DNA of 64,000 bases. It comes from Bradyrhizobium sp. ORS 285 (GTDB lineage: Bacteria; Pseudomonadota; Alphaproteobacteria; Rhizobiales; Xanthobacteraceae). Shown in pieces: positions 51,572 to 61,450 of the stretch. The position numbers and the translations under genes are program-made. The stretch's first letter is position 1. Every line of letters begins with the position of its first letter. The DNA is taken from contig NZ_LT859959.1 in assembly GCF_900176205.1 (NCBI RefSeq), positions 6,097,001-6,161,000 on the forward strand, written 5' to 3'. The notes beneath the pieces are model-generated. The model was given only the letters and a program-made list of their open reading frames with translations. It made no database searches and was not told where the DNA came from.

Positions 51572-54500
51572 ATGAACCTTTCCAAATTCTTCATCGACCG
51601 GCCGATCTTCGCAGGCGTGCTGTCGACGCTCATCTTTCTGGGCGGCCTGATCGCCCTGTTCTCGATGCCGATCTCGGAATATCCCGACGTCGTGCCGCCC
51701 TCCGTCGTGGTGCGCGCGACCTATCCCGGCGCCAACCCGAAGGTGATCGCCGAGACGGTGGCGACGCCGATCGAGGAGCAGATCAACGGCGTCGAGAACA
51801 TGCTCTATATGAGCAGCCAGGCGACCACCGACGGCGCGATGACGCTGACCGTCACCTTCAAGCTCGGCACCGATCCGGACAAGGCGACGCAGCTGGTGCA
51901 GAACCGGGTGCAGCAGGCCGAGCCGCGGCTGCCGGCCGTCGTGCGCCAGCTCGGCGTCATCACCAAGAAGAGTTCGCCCGACCTCACCATGGTCGTGCAT
52001 CTGATCTCGCCCAACGGCCGCTACGACACCACTTACCTGCGCAACTACGCGGTGCTCAACGTCAAGGACCGGCTGGCGCGCATCGACGGCGTCGGTGACG
52101 TGCAGCTGTTCGGCGCCGGCGACTATTCGATGCGGGTCTGGGTCGATCCGCAGAAGGCGGCCGAGCACGGCCTCTCCGCCTCCGACATCGTCAAGGCGAT
52201 CCAGGCACAGAACGTCGAAGCCGCCGCCGGCGTGGTCGGCGCGTCGCCAAGTGTCAAAGGCCTCGACCTGCAGCTCTCGGTCAATGCCGAGGGCCGGCTC
52301 TCCAACGAGGACCAGTTCGCCGACATCGTGGTGAAGACCGGCGCGCATGGCGAGGTCACGCGGCTGCGCGACGTCGCCCGCATCGAGCTCGGCGCCTCCG
52401 AATACGGCCTGCGCTCGCTGCTCGACAACAAGCAGGCGGTGGCGATCCCGATCTTCCAGGCGCCCGGCTCCAACGCGCTGCAGATCTCCGACAATGTCCG
52501 CGCCACCATGGCCGAGATCAAGAAGACGATGCCGGAAGGCGTCGAGTATCACATCGTCTACGACCCGACCCAGTTCGTGCGCTCCTCGATCGAGGCCGTC
52601 GTGCACACGCTGTTCGAGGCGATCGTGCTGGTCGTGATCGTGGTGATCCTGTTCCTGCAGACCTGGCGCGCCTCGATCATCCCGCTGCTGGCCGTTCCCG
52701 TCTCCATTGTCGGCACCTTCGCGGTGATGCATCTGTTCGGCTTCTCGATCAACGCGCTCAGCCTGTTCGGCCTGGTGCTCGCGATCGGCATCGTCGTCGA
52801 CGACGCCATCGTCGTGGTCGAGAACGTCGAGCGCAACATCGAAGCGGGGCTATCCCCGCGCGACGCCACCTATCAGGCGATGCGCGAGGTGTCCGGGCCG
52901 ATCATCGCGATCGCGCTGGTGCTGGTCGCGGTGTTCGTGCCGCTCGCCTTCATCTCCGGCCTGACCGGGCAGTTCTACAAGCAGTTCGCGCTGACGATCG
53001 CGATCTCCACCGTGATCTCGGCCGTGAACTCGCTCACCCTGTCGCCGGCGCTGTCGGCGCTGCTGCTCAAGGGCCACCACGACCCGAAGGACCGCCTCAC
53101 CCGCATCCTCGACCGCTCGCTCGGCTGGTTCTTCCGCGGCTTCAACCGCGCCTTCGTCCGCGCCTCCGACAATTACAGCGGCAGCGTCTCCCGGGTGATC
53201 GGCGGCAAGGCGGCCGTGATGATTCTCTACGTGCTGCTGATCGGCGCCACCGGCTTCCTGTTCAAGCAGGTGCCGGGCGGCTTCGTGCCGGGCCAGGACA
53301 AGCAGTATCTGGTCGGCTTCGCCCGCCTGCCGGACGGCGCCACGCTCGACCGCTCCGAGGAGGTGATCCGCAAGATGAGCGACATCGCGCTGACGCAACC
53401 CGGTGTCGAGAGCTCGATCGCCTTTCCCGGTCTGTCGATCTCCGGCTTCACCAACTCCTCCAATGCCGGCATCGTGTTCTCCGGCCTGAAGCCGTTCGAC
53501 GAGCGCAAGGATCCGTCGCTGTCGGGTCCGGCGCTGGCGATGCAGCTCAACAAGAAATACGCCGGGATCCAGGACGCGTTCATCGCGATGTTCCCGCCGC
53601 CGCCGGTCAACGGTCTGGGCACGATCGGCGGCTTCAAGCTGCAGATCGAGGATCGCGCCGGCCGCGGCTACGAGGCGCTGAACGACGTCACCACCGCCTT
53701 CATGGGCGCCTTGCAGAAGTCGCCGGAGATCGCCGGCGCGTTCTCGAGCTTCCAGGTCAACGTGCCGCAGCTGTTCGCCGACATCGACCGCACCAAGGCG
53801 CTGCAGCTCGGCGTTCCCGTGACGGAGGTGTTCAACACGCTGCAGATCTACCTCGGCTCGTACTACGTGAACGACTTCAACAAATTCGGCCGCACCTATT
53901 CGGTGCGCGTGCAGGCCGACGCGCCGTTCCGCGCCCGCGCCGACGACATCCGCCAGCTCAAGGTGCGTTCGTCGTCCGGCGAGATGGTGCCGCTGTCGGC
54001 GCTGCTCAACGTCCGGCAGAGCGCAGGTCCCGAGCGGGCGATCCGCTACAACGGCTTCCTGTCGTCGGACATCAACGCTGCAGCAGCCCCCGGCTACTCG
54101 TCGGGCCAGGCGCAGGCGGCGGCCGAGAAGATCGCCGCGGAAGTGCTGTCTCCTGGATTTGCCTTCGAATGGACCGATCTGACCTATCAGGAGTTCATCG
54201 CCGGCAACTCCGGTCTCTGGGTGTTCCCGCTCGCGATCCTCCTGGTGTTCCTGGTGCTGGCCGCGCTCTACGAGAGCCTCACTCTGCCGCTGGCGATCCT
54301 GATGATCGTGCCGATGGCGCTGCTGGCGGCGATGGCCGGCGTCTGGATCTCGAAGGGCGACAACAACATCTTCACCCAGATCGGCCTGATCGTGCTCGTC
54401 GGCCTCTCGGCCAAGAACGCGATCCTGATCGTCGAATTCGCGCGCGAGCTCGAATTCGCCGGACGCACGCCGCTGCGTGCGGCGATCGAGGCCAGCCGGC

Positions 54501-54754
54501 TCCGGTTGCGGCCGATCCTGATGACGTCGATGGCGTTCATCATGGGCGTGCTGCCGCTGGTGCTCTCGACCGGCGCCGGCTCGGAAATGCGGCGCGCGAT
54601 GGGTGTGGCGGTGTTCTCCGGCATGATCGGCGTCACCGTGTTCGGCCTGTTCCTGACGCCCGTGTTCTACGTGCTGCTGCGAACCCTCACCGGCATGAGG
54701 CCGCTCACCCAGCATGGCGGCCACGGCACGGTGGCGGCTCAGCCTGCGGAGTAA
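51572..54754 (+). CDS. RND multidrug efflux pump (AcrB/MexF, HAE1 family)
   Basis: A 1060-residue proton-driven inner-membrane pump with twelve expected helices and two large periplasmic loops. It starts MNLSKFFIDRPIFAGVL, typical of HAE1. The proton-relay pair is in GIVVDDAIVVVEN (Asp about 410-411), and the family signature GLSAKNAILIVEFARE is near residue 945. The full length is normal. It forms a tripartite efflux system with the upstream adaptor; no outer-membrane factor gene follows. Confidence 0.96.
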   Translation: MNLSKFFIDRPIFAGVLSTLIFLGGLIALFSMPISEYPDVVPPSVVVRATYPGANPKVIAETVATPIEEQINGVENMLYMSSQATTDGAMTLTVTFKLGTDPDKATQLVQNRVQQAEPRLPAVVRQLGVITKKSSPDLTMVVHLISPNGRYDTTYLRNYAVLNVKDRLARIDGVGDVQLFGAGDYSMRVWVDPQKAAEHGLSASDIVKAIQAQNVEAAAGVVGASPSVKGLDLQLSVNAEGRLSNEDQFADIVVKTGAHGEVTRLRDVARIELGASEYGLRSLLDNKQAVAIPIFQAPGSNALQISDNVRATMAEIKKTMPEGVEYHIVYDPTQFVRSSIEAVVHTLFEAIVLVVIVVILFLQTWRASIIPLLAVPVSIVGTFAVMHLFGFSINALSLFGLVLAIGIVVDDAIVVVENVERNIEAGLSPRDATYQAMREVSGPIIAIALVLVAVFVPLAFISGLTGQFYKQFALTIAISTVISAVNSLTLSPALSALLLKGHHDPKDRLTRILDRSLGWFFRGFNRAFVRASDNYSGSVSRVIGGKAAVMILYVLLIGATGFLFKQVPGGFVPGQDKQYLVGFARLPDGATLDRSEEVIRKMSDIALTQPGVESSIAFPGLSISGFTNSSNAGIVFSGLKPFDERKDPSLSGPALAMQLNKKYAGIQDAFIAMFPPPPVNGLGTIGGFKLQIEDRAGRGYEALNDVTTAFMGALQKSPEIAGAFSSFQVNVPQLFADIDRTKALQLGVPVTEVFNTLQIYLGSYYVNDFNKFGRTYSVRVQADAPFRARADDIRQLKVRSSSGEMVPLSALLNVRQSAGPERAIRYNGFLSSDINAAAAPGYSSGQAQAAAEKIAAEVLSPGFAFEWTDLTYQEFIAGNSGLWVFPLAILLVFLVLAALYESLTLPLAILMIVPMALLAAMAGVWISKGDNNIFTQIGLIVLVGLSAKNAILIVEFARELEFAGRTPLRAAIEASRLRLRPILMTSMAFIMGVLPLVLSTGAGSEMRRAMGVAVFSGMIGVTVFGLFLTPVFYVLLRTLTGMRPLTQHGGHGTVAAQPAE

Positions 54755-54949
54755 ACGGCGATGTGAACAGGCGTGATGTCGGACACGGAGAAACGCGACC
54801 GTCTCTTGTAACGTACAGGCAAGTGACGGTTGGCGTCCTCATCACGCTTCCCCCGATGATCCGGTGCACGATCAATTTTCGCGAGATGTGAACCGGATCA
54901 CAGACCAGCGCAGCGCGATGGAGGACGCCAACTCCAGCACGTTGCGCCG

Positions 54950-54983
54950 ACCCGGCGGCCTGTCCCGCACCAGGCCGCCGGGT
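54950..54983 (+). terminator. 12-bp GC hairpin between the RND operon and the small gene
   Basis: ACCCGGCGGCCT (54950-54961) and AGGCCGCCGGGT (54972-54983) pair perfectly with a 10-base loop, followed by CATTTGACC. It could terminate the RND transcript or be a leader structure of the next small gene, 23 bases downstream. Confidence 0.5.
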
Positions 54984-55006
54984 CATTTGACCAAAGGAGT
55001 TGCAGC

Positions 55007-55228
55007 ATGGATTTTTTGAATCAAATGGTCGCAGCCCGGCTAATGAGGACCGCCGAGGGTTTTCAGCGCATCGGCGCGCATCGTGCCTTTCGCCGGCTGG
55101 CCGGCCCGGGCAGCGCCGCTGTCAACGCACGCCCCTCCGTCGGCCTGATCGTCGATAATTCGGCGACGTGCGACCCATCGCTCTCGCAGATCTGCCCGGA
55201 GCGCGACGGCTGCGGCGCCGGCCTTTAA
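55007..55228 (+). CDS. Small hypothetical protein, 73 aa
   Basis: A 73-residue protein starting MDFLNQMVAARLMRTAEGFQ with an ideal AAGGAG 7-8 bases upstream. It has three cysteines in its last 20 residues (ATCDPSLSQICPERDGCG), which could form disulfides or bind a metal. No family is recognised. It is preceded by a strong GC hairpin. Confidence 0.6.
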   Translation: MDFLNQMVAARLMRTAEGFQRIGAHRAFRRLAGPGSAAVNARPSVGLIVDNSATCDPSLSQICPERDGCGAGL

Positions 55229-55415
55229 GTCGGCGCTGGTCTGTCGACGCCGACGGAGCATTCCCGCAGCCATCCCGACGTCACGCTGTTGCAGTGCCGT
55301 TTCGCATGGCGCTAACGCCAAAATAGCATCAACATCCGGTGAAAACTCGCGCTTGCCAGCGGAATGGGCAGCCGATAGCTTTTTGCACCTTTCAAAGTGC
55401 GACGGATCATTGAGC

Positions 55416-56525
55416 ATGTTTTCTCTGCGAACCAGCCTTCGAACAGCAACGGCGCCCACCAGAACGGACCGGGCACGCGCGATGCGACCTGGTTCGCGCA
55501 CCGTGCTGGTGGCCGCGGCTGCGATGCTCGCGCTTGCCGCGTCGGCAGAGGCGCGGGACCTCACGGTGGTCTCATGGGGCGGCAACTACCAGGACGCACA
55601 GCGCAAGATCTACTTCCAGCCGTTTGCCGCCAAGCTCGGCGCCACCGTGCTCGACGAGAGCTGGGACGGCGGCTACGGCGTGCTGCAGGCCAAGGTGAAG
55701 GCCGGCGTGCCGAACTGGGATGCGGTGCAGGTCGAGGCCGAGGAGCTCGAGCTCGGCTGCAGCGACGGCATCTATGAGAAGATCGACTGGAGCAAGCTCG
55801 GCGGCAAGGACGGCTTCATTCCGGCCGGCGTCAGCGATTGCGGCGTCGGCGCCATCGTCTGGTCCACCGGCATGGCGTTCGACGGCGACAAGATCAAGGA
55901 CGGGCCGAAGACCTGGGCGGATTTCTGGGACACGACGAAGTTTCCCGGCAAGCGCGGCCTGCGCAAGGGCGCCAAGTACACGCTCGAATTCGCATTGATG
56001 GCCGATGGCGTGCCGGCCACCGACGTCTACAAGGTGCTGAAGACCAAGGAGGGCGTCGAGCGCGCCTTCAAGAAGCTCGATGCGCTGAAGCCCGACATCG
56101 TCTGGTGGGAGGCCGGCGCGCAGCCGCTGCAATTGCTGTCGTCGGGCCAGGTCGCGATGACCTCGGTCTATAACGGCCGCATCACCGCCATCAACCGCAC
56201 CGAGGGCAAGCATTTCGGCTTCGTCTTCCCGGGCAGCATCTATGCCGTCGACAGCTGGGTGGTGCTGAAGGGCTCGCCGAACAAGGACGCGGCGATGAAC
56301 TTCATCGCGTTTGCGAGCCAGGCCGACAATCAGGCCAAGCTGCCGGAATACATCGCCTACGGCCTGCCGAACATCGCCGCCGCCAAGCTGGTGCCGGAGA
56401 AATACGCCGCGGAGCTGCCGACCACGCCGGACAATCTCAAGCAGGCGATCGCGCTCGACGTCGGCTTCTGGACCGACAATTCGGAAGAGCTGTCGAAGCG
56501 CTTCAACGCCTGGCTGGCGCGCTAA
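55416..56525 (+). CDS. Polyamine-type ABC substrate-binding protein
   Basis: About 369 residues from the ATG at 55416; an internal ATG at 55482 gives a cleaner signal peptide (SRTVLVAAAAMLALAASAEA-RD) and may be the true start. The mature protein begins DLTVVSWGGNYQDAQRKIYFQP, typical of the PotD/PotF-like family for spermidine, putrescine or similar cations. It is the first of four importer genes, followed by the ATPase and two permeases. Confidence 0.9.
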   Translation: MFSLRTSLRTATAPTRTDRARAMRPGSRTVLVAAAAMLALAASAEARDLTVVSWGGNYQDAQRKIYFQPFAAKLGATVLDESWDGGYGVLQAKVKAGVPNWDAVQVEAEELELGCSDGIYEKIDWSKLGGKDGFIPAGVSDCGVGAIVWSTGMAFDGDKIKDGPKTWADFWDTTKFPGKRGLRKGAKYTLEFALMADGVPATDVYKVLKTKEGVERAFKKLDALKPDIVWWEAGAQPLQLLSSGQVAMTSVYNGRITAINRTEGKHFGFVFPGSIYAVDSWVVLKGSPNKDAAMNFIAFASQADNQAKLPEYIAYGLPNIAAAKLVPEKYAAELPTTPDNLKQAIALDVGFWTDNSEELSKRFNAWLAR

Positions 56526-56614
56526 ATCCCGACGCTCTGGACGCACGATCCTCGCATCGTGCGTCCGCCTCATGTGCCAGCGTACCGGCGTGTTTGGCGC
56601 CGAAAGCCTCCCTC

Positions 56615-57709
56615 ATGGACACCCCCTTCATCTCGTTCCGGCAGGTGGTCAAGCGCTTCGGCCCGTTGACCGTCGTCGACCATCTCGATCTCGACATCAC
56701 CAGAGGCGAGTTCATCGCCCTGCTCGGCCCCTCCGGCTCCGGCAAGACCACGCTGTTGATGATGCTCGCCGGCTTCGAGCAGCCGACCAGCGGCACGATC
56801 GCGGTCGATGGCGTCCGGGTCGACGGCCTGCCGCCGCACAAGCGCAACATGGGCGTGGTGTTCCAGAACTACGCGCTGTTTCCGCATATGAGCGTGCGCG
56901 ACAACATCGCCTTTCCGTTGAAGATGCGCAACGCGCCCAAAGCGGAGATCGCCACGCGCGTGGCGCGCGTGCTCGACATGGTCAAGCTCTCCGCCATGGC
57001 CGAGCGCAAGCCGGCGCAGCTCTCGGGCGGCCAGCAGCAACGCGTGGCGCTGGCCCGCGCGCTGGTGTTCGAGCCGCAGGTGGTGCTGATGGACGAGCCG
57101 CTCGGCGCGCTCGACAAGAAGCTGCGCGAGCAGATGCAGCTCGACATCCGCGACCTGCACCGCCGGCTGGGCCTGACCATCGTGTTCGTCACCCATGATC
57201 AGGACGAGGCGCTGACGATGTCCGACCGCATCGCCGTGTTCAACCATGGCAGGATCGAGCAGATCGGCACGCCGCGCGAGATCTACGAGATGCCGCGCAC
57301 GCCGTTCGTCGCCGAGTTCATCGGCGAGACCAATCTTTTGTCGTGCAAGGTCGACTCCCATGTTGGCGAGGCCGTGCATCTGACCACGGAGTCCGGGCTC
57401 TCGCTGACGGCGCATGCCAGCACGAAGCCTATCGACGGCGGCAAGGTGCGCGTCTCGATCCGCCCCGAGGCGATCCGGATCAACGATCATGCCGCGGCGA
57501 CGGCGAACCGTGCCACCGCGCGCATCCTCGACGCGGTCTATTTCGGCGATCACATGCGGCTCGTCGCTGCTGTCGGCGAGCAGCGGCTGATCATCAAGGG
57601 CGACCGGATGAGCGAGGCGGCGGAGGTCGGTCGCGAGGTGGCGCTGTCCTTTGCCGCGTCGGATGTCTGGGTGGTGGGATCATGCGACCAGACCTCAACC
57701 AGCGCTTGA
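56615..57709 (+). CDS. Polyamine-type ABC importer ATPase (PotA-like)
   Basis: 364 residues from the ATG at 56615. Walker A is GPSGSGKTT, the Q-loop VFQNYALFPHMSV, the signature LSGGQQQR, Walker B VVLMDEPLGALD, then the switch VFVTHDQDEAL, and a C-terminal TOBE domain (RVSIRPEAIRI) as in PotA/FbpC. It overlaps the first permease gene by 28 bases. Confidence 0.94.
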   Translation: MDTPFISFRQVVKRFGPLTVVDHLDLDITRGEFIALLGPSGSGKTTLLMMLAGFEQPTSGTIAVDGVRVDGLPPHKRNMGVVFQNYALFPHMSVRDNIAFPLKMRNAPKAEIATRVARVLDMVKLSAMAERKPAQLSGGQQQRVALARALVFEPQVVLMDEPLGALDKKLREQMQLDIRDLHRRLGLTIVFVTHDQDEALTMSDRIAVFNHGRIEQIGTPREIYEMPRTPFVAEFIGETNLLSCKVDSHVGEAVHLTTESGLSLTAHASTKPIDGGKVRVSIRPEAIRINDHAAATANRATARILDAVYFGDHMRLVAAVGEQRLIIKGDRMSEAAEVGREVALSFAASDVWVVGSCDQTSTSA

Positions 57710-58854
57710 AGGCAGCCCTGCTGCTCGCGCCGCTTTTGGCGTTCATGCTGTCGTTCTTCGTCGTGCCGCTGGTGACGATGATGAAGTCGGCGGTGTCGGA
57801 TCCCGTCGCGACCGAGGCGCTGCCGCGCACGGCGCGCGCGTTGTCGGGGTGGGACCGCCGCGGCGCGCCGCCCGCAGCGGCACAGGCCGCCTTTGCCGAC
57901 GACATCCGCGCGCTAGAGAATGACGAGCAGTTCGGCGATCTCGTCCGCCGCCTCAACAGCGCACAATCCGGCTTCCGCAGCCTGCTCGGCAAGACCCGCC
58001 GCGCGCTCGACGGCAGCGGTGCGGTCGACCTCGCGAGCATCGATCCGCGCTGGAGCGAGACGTCCTACTGGACGACGATCGCCGAGGCCGTCGCGTCGCC
58101 CTGGACCGACAAGAACCTGCTCGCGGCCGTCGATCTCGAGCGCAACGCATCCGGCAGCATCGCGGCGATGCCCGAGGGCGCGTCGGCCAACCGGCTGATC
58201 ATGATCCGGACCTTCATCACCTCGGCGCTGGTCACGCTGGCCTGCATCCTGATCGGCCTGCCCTATGCGATGGTGGCGGCCTCGGTCGAGGGCTGGCGTC
58301 GGCAGGTGCTGCTCGGCGCCGTGCTGCTGCCGCTATGGACCTCGCTGCTGGTGCGCACCGCGGCGTGGTACGTCGTGCTGCAGGACAACGGCCTGATCAA
58401 TGCGACCTTGAAGGGGCTCGGCCTGACCTCGGCGCCGATCCCGCTGATGTTCAACCGGCTCGGCGTGGTCATCGCGATGACCCATGTGCTGCTGCCGTTC
58501 ATGGTGCTGCCGATCTTCAGCGTGCTGATATCGATCCCGCGCAATCTGATGCCGGCGGCCGCCTCGCTCGGCGCGCATCCGCTGCGCGCCTTCTTCCACG
58601 TGCTGCTGCCGCTGTCGATGCGCGGCGTCGTCTCCGGCGCCCTGCTCGTGTTCATGGCCGCCCTCGGCTACTACATCACGCCCGCGCTGATCGGCGGCGC
58701 CAACGACCAGATGATCTCGTCCGTCATCGCCTATTACGCGACTGGTGCTGCGAACTGGGGCATGGCGGGCGCACTCGGCCTGGTGCTGCTGGCGATGACC
58801 ATCCTGCTCTACGCCATCTATATGCGCCTGACGGTCGAGGAGCAGCGCGCATGA
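57682..58854 (+). CDS. Polyamine-type ABC permease (PotB-like), enlarged loop
   Basis: A 390-residue permease, about 100 residues longer than typical PotB. The first helix (LLLAPLLAFMLSFFVVPLVTMM) is followed by a soluble insert of ~130 residues before the core permease domain begins near residue 170. The EAA loop is PAAASLGAHPLRAFFHVLLPLS. Its stop overlaps the next ATG as ATGA. The enlarged loop is seen in some rhizobial uptake systems and may touch the binding protein. Confidence 0.9.
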   Translation: MRPDLNQRLKAALLLAPLLAFMLSFFVVPLVTMMKSAVSDPVATEALPRTARALSGWDRRGAPPAAAQAAFADDIRALENDEQFGDLVRRLNSAQSGFRSLLGKTRRALDGSGAVDLASIDPRWSETSYWTTIAEAVASPWTDKNLLAAVDLERNASGSIAAMPEGASANRLIMIRTFITSALVTLACILIGLPYAMVAASVEGWRRQVLLGAVLLPLWTSLLVRTAAWYVVLQDNGLINATLKGLGLTSAPIPLMFNRLGVVIAMTHVLLPFMVLPIFSVLISIPRNLMPAAASLGAHPLRAFFHVLLPLSMRGVVSGALLVFMAALGYYITPALIGGANDQMISSVIAYYATGAANWGMAGALGLVLLAMTILLYAIYMRLTVEEQRA

Positions 58855-59630
58855 GGCCGCTGCCGCTCCTCAAGTTCGTGTTCGCCGCGTTCGTGGTGAT
58901 CTTCCTGCTCGGGCCGCTCGTGGCCGTGCTGCCGCTGTCGCTGACCGACAGCGTGTTCCTGAACTATCCCATATCAGGCTATTCGACACGCTGGTTCCGC
59001 GAGCTCGTCACCGCCGAGTCCTGGCGGCTGTCGATCGTCAACAGCCTCCTGATCGGCACCGGCACCACGGTGCTCGCCACCCTGCTCGGCACCCTCGCCG
59101 CGCTCGGCCTGCGCGGCAAGCGCGCCTCGCTGCTGATCTCGACATTGCGCACGGTGTTCCTGCTGCCGATGGTGGTGCCCGCGGTGGTGCTTGGTGTGGG
59201 CATGCAGCTGATGTTCGCGCGCTATGGCCTCACCAACACCTATCTCGGCGTCATCATCGCCCACACCGTGGTGGCCGTGCCGTTCGTGCTGGTCAATGTC
59301 TCCTCGGCTTTGCAGGGCGTCGACATCAGGCTGGAGCAGGCGGCCGCCAGTCTCGGCGCCGCGCCGCCGACGGTGCTGTTCTCGGTGACGCTTCCCATTG
59401 CGCTCCCCGGCATCATCTCCGGCGCGCTGTTCGCCTTCGCGACCTCGCTCGACGAGGTCGTACTCACCCTGTTCGTCGCCGGCCCTAACCAGCGCACGCT
59501 CGCCCGGCAGATGTTCGCCACCATCCGCGAGAACATCAGCCCTGCCATCGTGTCGGCCGCGGCGGTCTTCATCGTCGGCACCATCGTGCTGTCACTCGCG
59601 ATGCTGGCGATCCGGCGGCGGATGGCGTGA
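58851..59630 (+). CDS. Polyamine-type ABC permease (PotC-like)
   Basis: A 259-residue permease with six expected helices. The EAA loop is QAAASLGAAPPTVLFSVTLPIALPGIISG. It begins within the stop of the partner permease (ATGA overlap) and closes the four-gene importer operon. Confidence 0.93.
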   Translation: MRPLPLLKFVFAAFVVIFLLGPLVAVLPLSLTDSVFLNYPISGYSTRWFRELVTAESWRLSIVNSLLIGTGTTVLATLLGTLAALGLRGKRASLLISTLRTVFLLPMVVPAVVLGVGMQLMFARYGLTNTYLGVIIAHTVVAVPFVLVNVSSALQGVDIRLEQAAASLGAAPPTVLFSVTLPIALPGIISGALFAFATSLDEVVLTLFVAGPNQRTLARQMFATIRENISPAIVSAAAVFIVGTIVLSLAMLAIRRRMA

Positions 59631-59664
59631 CGCGCGGCGTGCACGTAAGGCAATTGGGTTACTC

Positions 59665-59744
59665 GTCATGCCCGGGCTTGTCCCGGGCATCCACGTCCTT
59701 CCGCTAGGCCCGACGTGGATGGCCGGGACGAGCCCGGCCATGAC
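59665..59744. repeat. Inverted repeat, family R5
   Basis: GTCATGCCCGGGCTTGTCCC with GGGCATCCACG at left; CGTGGATGGCCGGGACGAGC with CCGGCCATGAC at right. Same family as 37214-37299. It lies between the convergent permease and epimerase genes and may serve as a bidirectional terminator. Confidence 0.7.
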
Positions 59745-59783
59745 GTTGTGGAGAGAGCCGAGCATATCTCGCGATTGCGTGCC

Positions 59784-60683
59784 CTACCCCGCCTTCACAT
59801 ATTTCCGCCAGTCGTGCTCCTCCTTGAACCCGAGCACCTCGCGCGCCTTGCGGTTCGACAGCGGCGCCTCGCGTTCGCCGAGCTCGCGGGTCACCGGCAC
59901 ATTCGGACAATAGCGCCGCAGCAGCTCCTGCGTCGGCATGTTGGCCGTCACGGTATCGTTCACCGCATTGAACACCTGGAAGCCGAGCCCGTCCTTGGCG
60001 ATTGCCAGATGCACGATCTCGCCGAGGTCACGCGCGTCGATGTAGGACCACGCATTGCGCTTGCGCGACGGCGGGTCGGCGAGGAAGCGCGGGAACATGT
60101 CGTATTCGTCAGGCTCGATGACGTTGCCGATCCGCAAGCAGTAGATGTCGATGCCGTAACGCATCGCAAATGCCCGCGCGGTCTTCTCGTTGACCACCTT
60201 CGACAGCCCGTAGGAATCCATCGGGTCGATGTCGTAATCCTCCTCGAGCGGGAAGCTGTGGAAGTCCTTGTCGCCCTCGGCGAAGCAGACCCCATAGGTG
60301 GTCTCGCTGGAGGCGATGATGATCTTGCGCACGCCGAGCTTGGCCGCGGCCTCGATCACGTTGTAGGTCGAGATCGTATTGACCCGGAACGTCTCGTTGT
60401 CAGGCTCGATCAGCACCCGCGGGATCGCGGCGAAATGCACCACGGCGTCCGGTGCCTGTGCCGGCCGCCCGGCATTGAAGCCGCCAAAGCCATAATGCGT
60501 CGTCAGCGCATTGAACGCCTGGCCGCTATCGGTGAGGTCGGCGACCAGCGTGTTGATCCCGGGATGATCGAACGGCTTGAGGTCGACATTGAGCAGCTCA
60601 TAGCCCTTGGCCTTGAGATGCGGCAGCACGTGCCGTCCCGCCTTGCCGGTTCCTCCGGTGAACACCACGCGCTTTGTTGTCAT
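59784..60683 (-). CDS. NAD-dependent epimerase/dehydratase (extended SDR)
   Basis: 299 residues from the ATG at 60683; an in-frame ATG at 60695 is possible. Extended-SDR marks: VFTGGTGKAGRHV dinucleotide loop, DAVVHFAAIP, the IIASSETTYG serine region and Y-x3-K in DSYGLSKVVNEK. The substrate is probably a nucleotide sugar or sugar acid, but it cannot be assigned. It stands alone. Confidence 0.9.
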   Translation of the reverse strand: MTTKRVVFTGGTGKAGRHVLPHLKAKGYELLNVDLKPFDHPGINTLVADLTDSGQAFNALTTHYGFGGFNAGRPAQAPDAVVHFAAIPRVLIEPDNETFRVNTISTYNVIEAAAKLGVRKIIIASSETTYGVCFAEGDKDFHSFPLEEDYDIDPMDSYGLSKVVNEKTARAFAMRYGIDIYCLRIGNVIEPDEYDMFPRFLADPPSRKRNAWSYIDARDLGEIVHLAIAKDGLGFQVFNAVNDTVTANMPTQELLRRYCPNVPVTRELGEREAPLSNRKAREVLGFKEEHDWRKYVKAG

Positions 60684-60908
60684 TGGTCTTGCCATCCTCG
60701 TGAGTGCGTCGACGCCTGGGTTCTATCAGTTTTTCGCAGGAGTGCTCCATAGGAACCTGACCCAAGAGGGCCGGAGCCGGTCGGCCCGAGAACGCTCGCC
60801 CGAAGCCTGATTTGCCCTCCCGGCGGACCGCCTGCGACGGCGTCGGCCGAATGAACCTTTCTGTCCGTTCCGCTGACCTATTCATATTGGGCGAGATGGA
60901 GGTCGCAA

Positions 60909-61070
60909 ATGACGACTCTGGCCAAAGCTATCTCGAAAGCCTTTTCTGATTCATCAAATGGCATTTCAGACGCGCTGCTCAAGCAGCTCCTGCTGGCCGC
61001 TGCCGCAGTTTTGCTGGTGGCGGCAATGGCGCTGACCTACGGGCTTGATCTCAGTCCCGGATTGTTCTGA
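60909..61070 (+). CDS. Small single-span membrane protein, 53 aa
   Basis: A 53-residue protein (MTTLAKAISKAFSDSSNGIS, then a hydrophobic segment LLLAAAAVLLVAAMALTYGL, ending DLSPGLF). A strong GGAGG lies 6 bases before the ATG. The ending TYGLDLSPG-F is one I associate with short conserved Bradyrhizobium proteins, from memory. Probably an inner-membrane protein with an N-terminal amphipathic helix; function unknown. Confidence 0.7.
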   Translation: MTTLAKAISKAFSDSSNGISDALLKQLLLAAAAVLLVAAMALTYGLDLSPGLF

Positions 61071-61450
61071 CCGGGCGACGTCCGGCGCAGCACGCACGAC
61101 CGGCCGAGACCCGACAGCAATCTTGGTCCGCCACTTGAGATTCATCTTGCGGGACATTCGTTTCTGACCCCGGTCATGCGAGCGCCCATCGCAGGTGCGA
61201 CTTGGCAGATCAGTGATCGCAACTGGTCGGATCAAGACGTCTTCAATCTAGCGAAACGGCTCAACGATACCCGGAACGGACAGATACAATTCCGAACGGT
61301 CCAACCAACGAAGTAGTCCGCTTCGGGTCAAAAAGCGGACGCTCGGTCCGTTGGCCGGCTGGGTCCAATTGATCTCGATGAGCCGACGTCGCTAATCCCA
61401 ATGAGGAGACCGCCTTAGGTCAATGCGAGGCCAGTTCGTCACTCATACTG
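61071..61450. other. Intergenic region with a possible gene remnant
   Basis: About 380 bases. A plus-strand frame at 61176-61316 reads GATWQISDRNWSDQDVFNLA and KRLNDTRNGQIQFR, which looks protein-like but has no ribosome-binding site; it may be the end of a decayed gene. Just after it, TCCGCTTCGGGTCAAAAAGC with GGACG forms a short hairpin (61317-61345). Confidence 0.3.

Noticed and set aside
52850..54724. A 624-codon minus-strand frame inside the RND pump gene
   Set aside because: A shadow of the pump gene; rich in R, H, E, G with no domain or ribosome-binding site.
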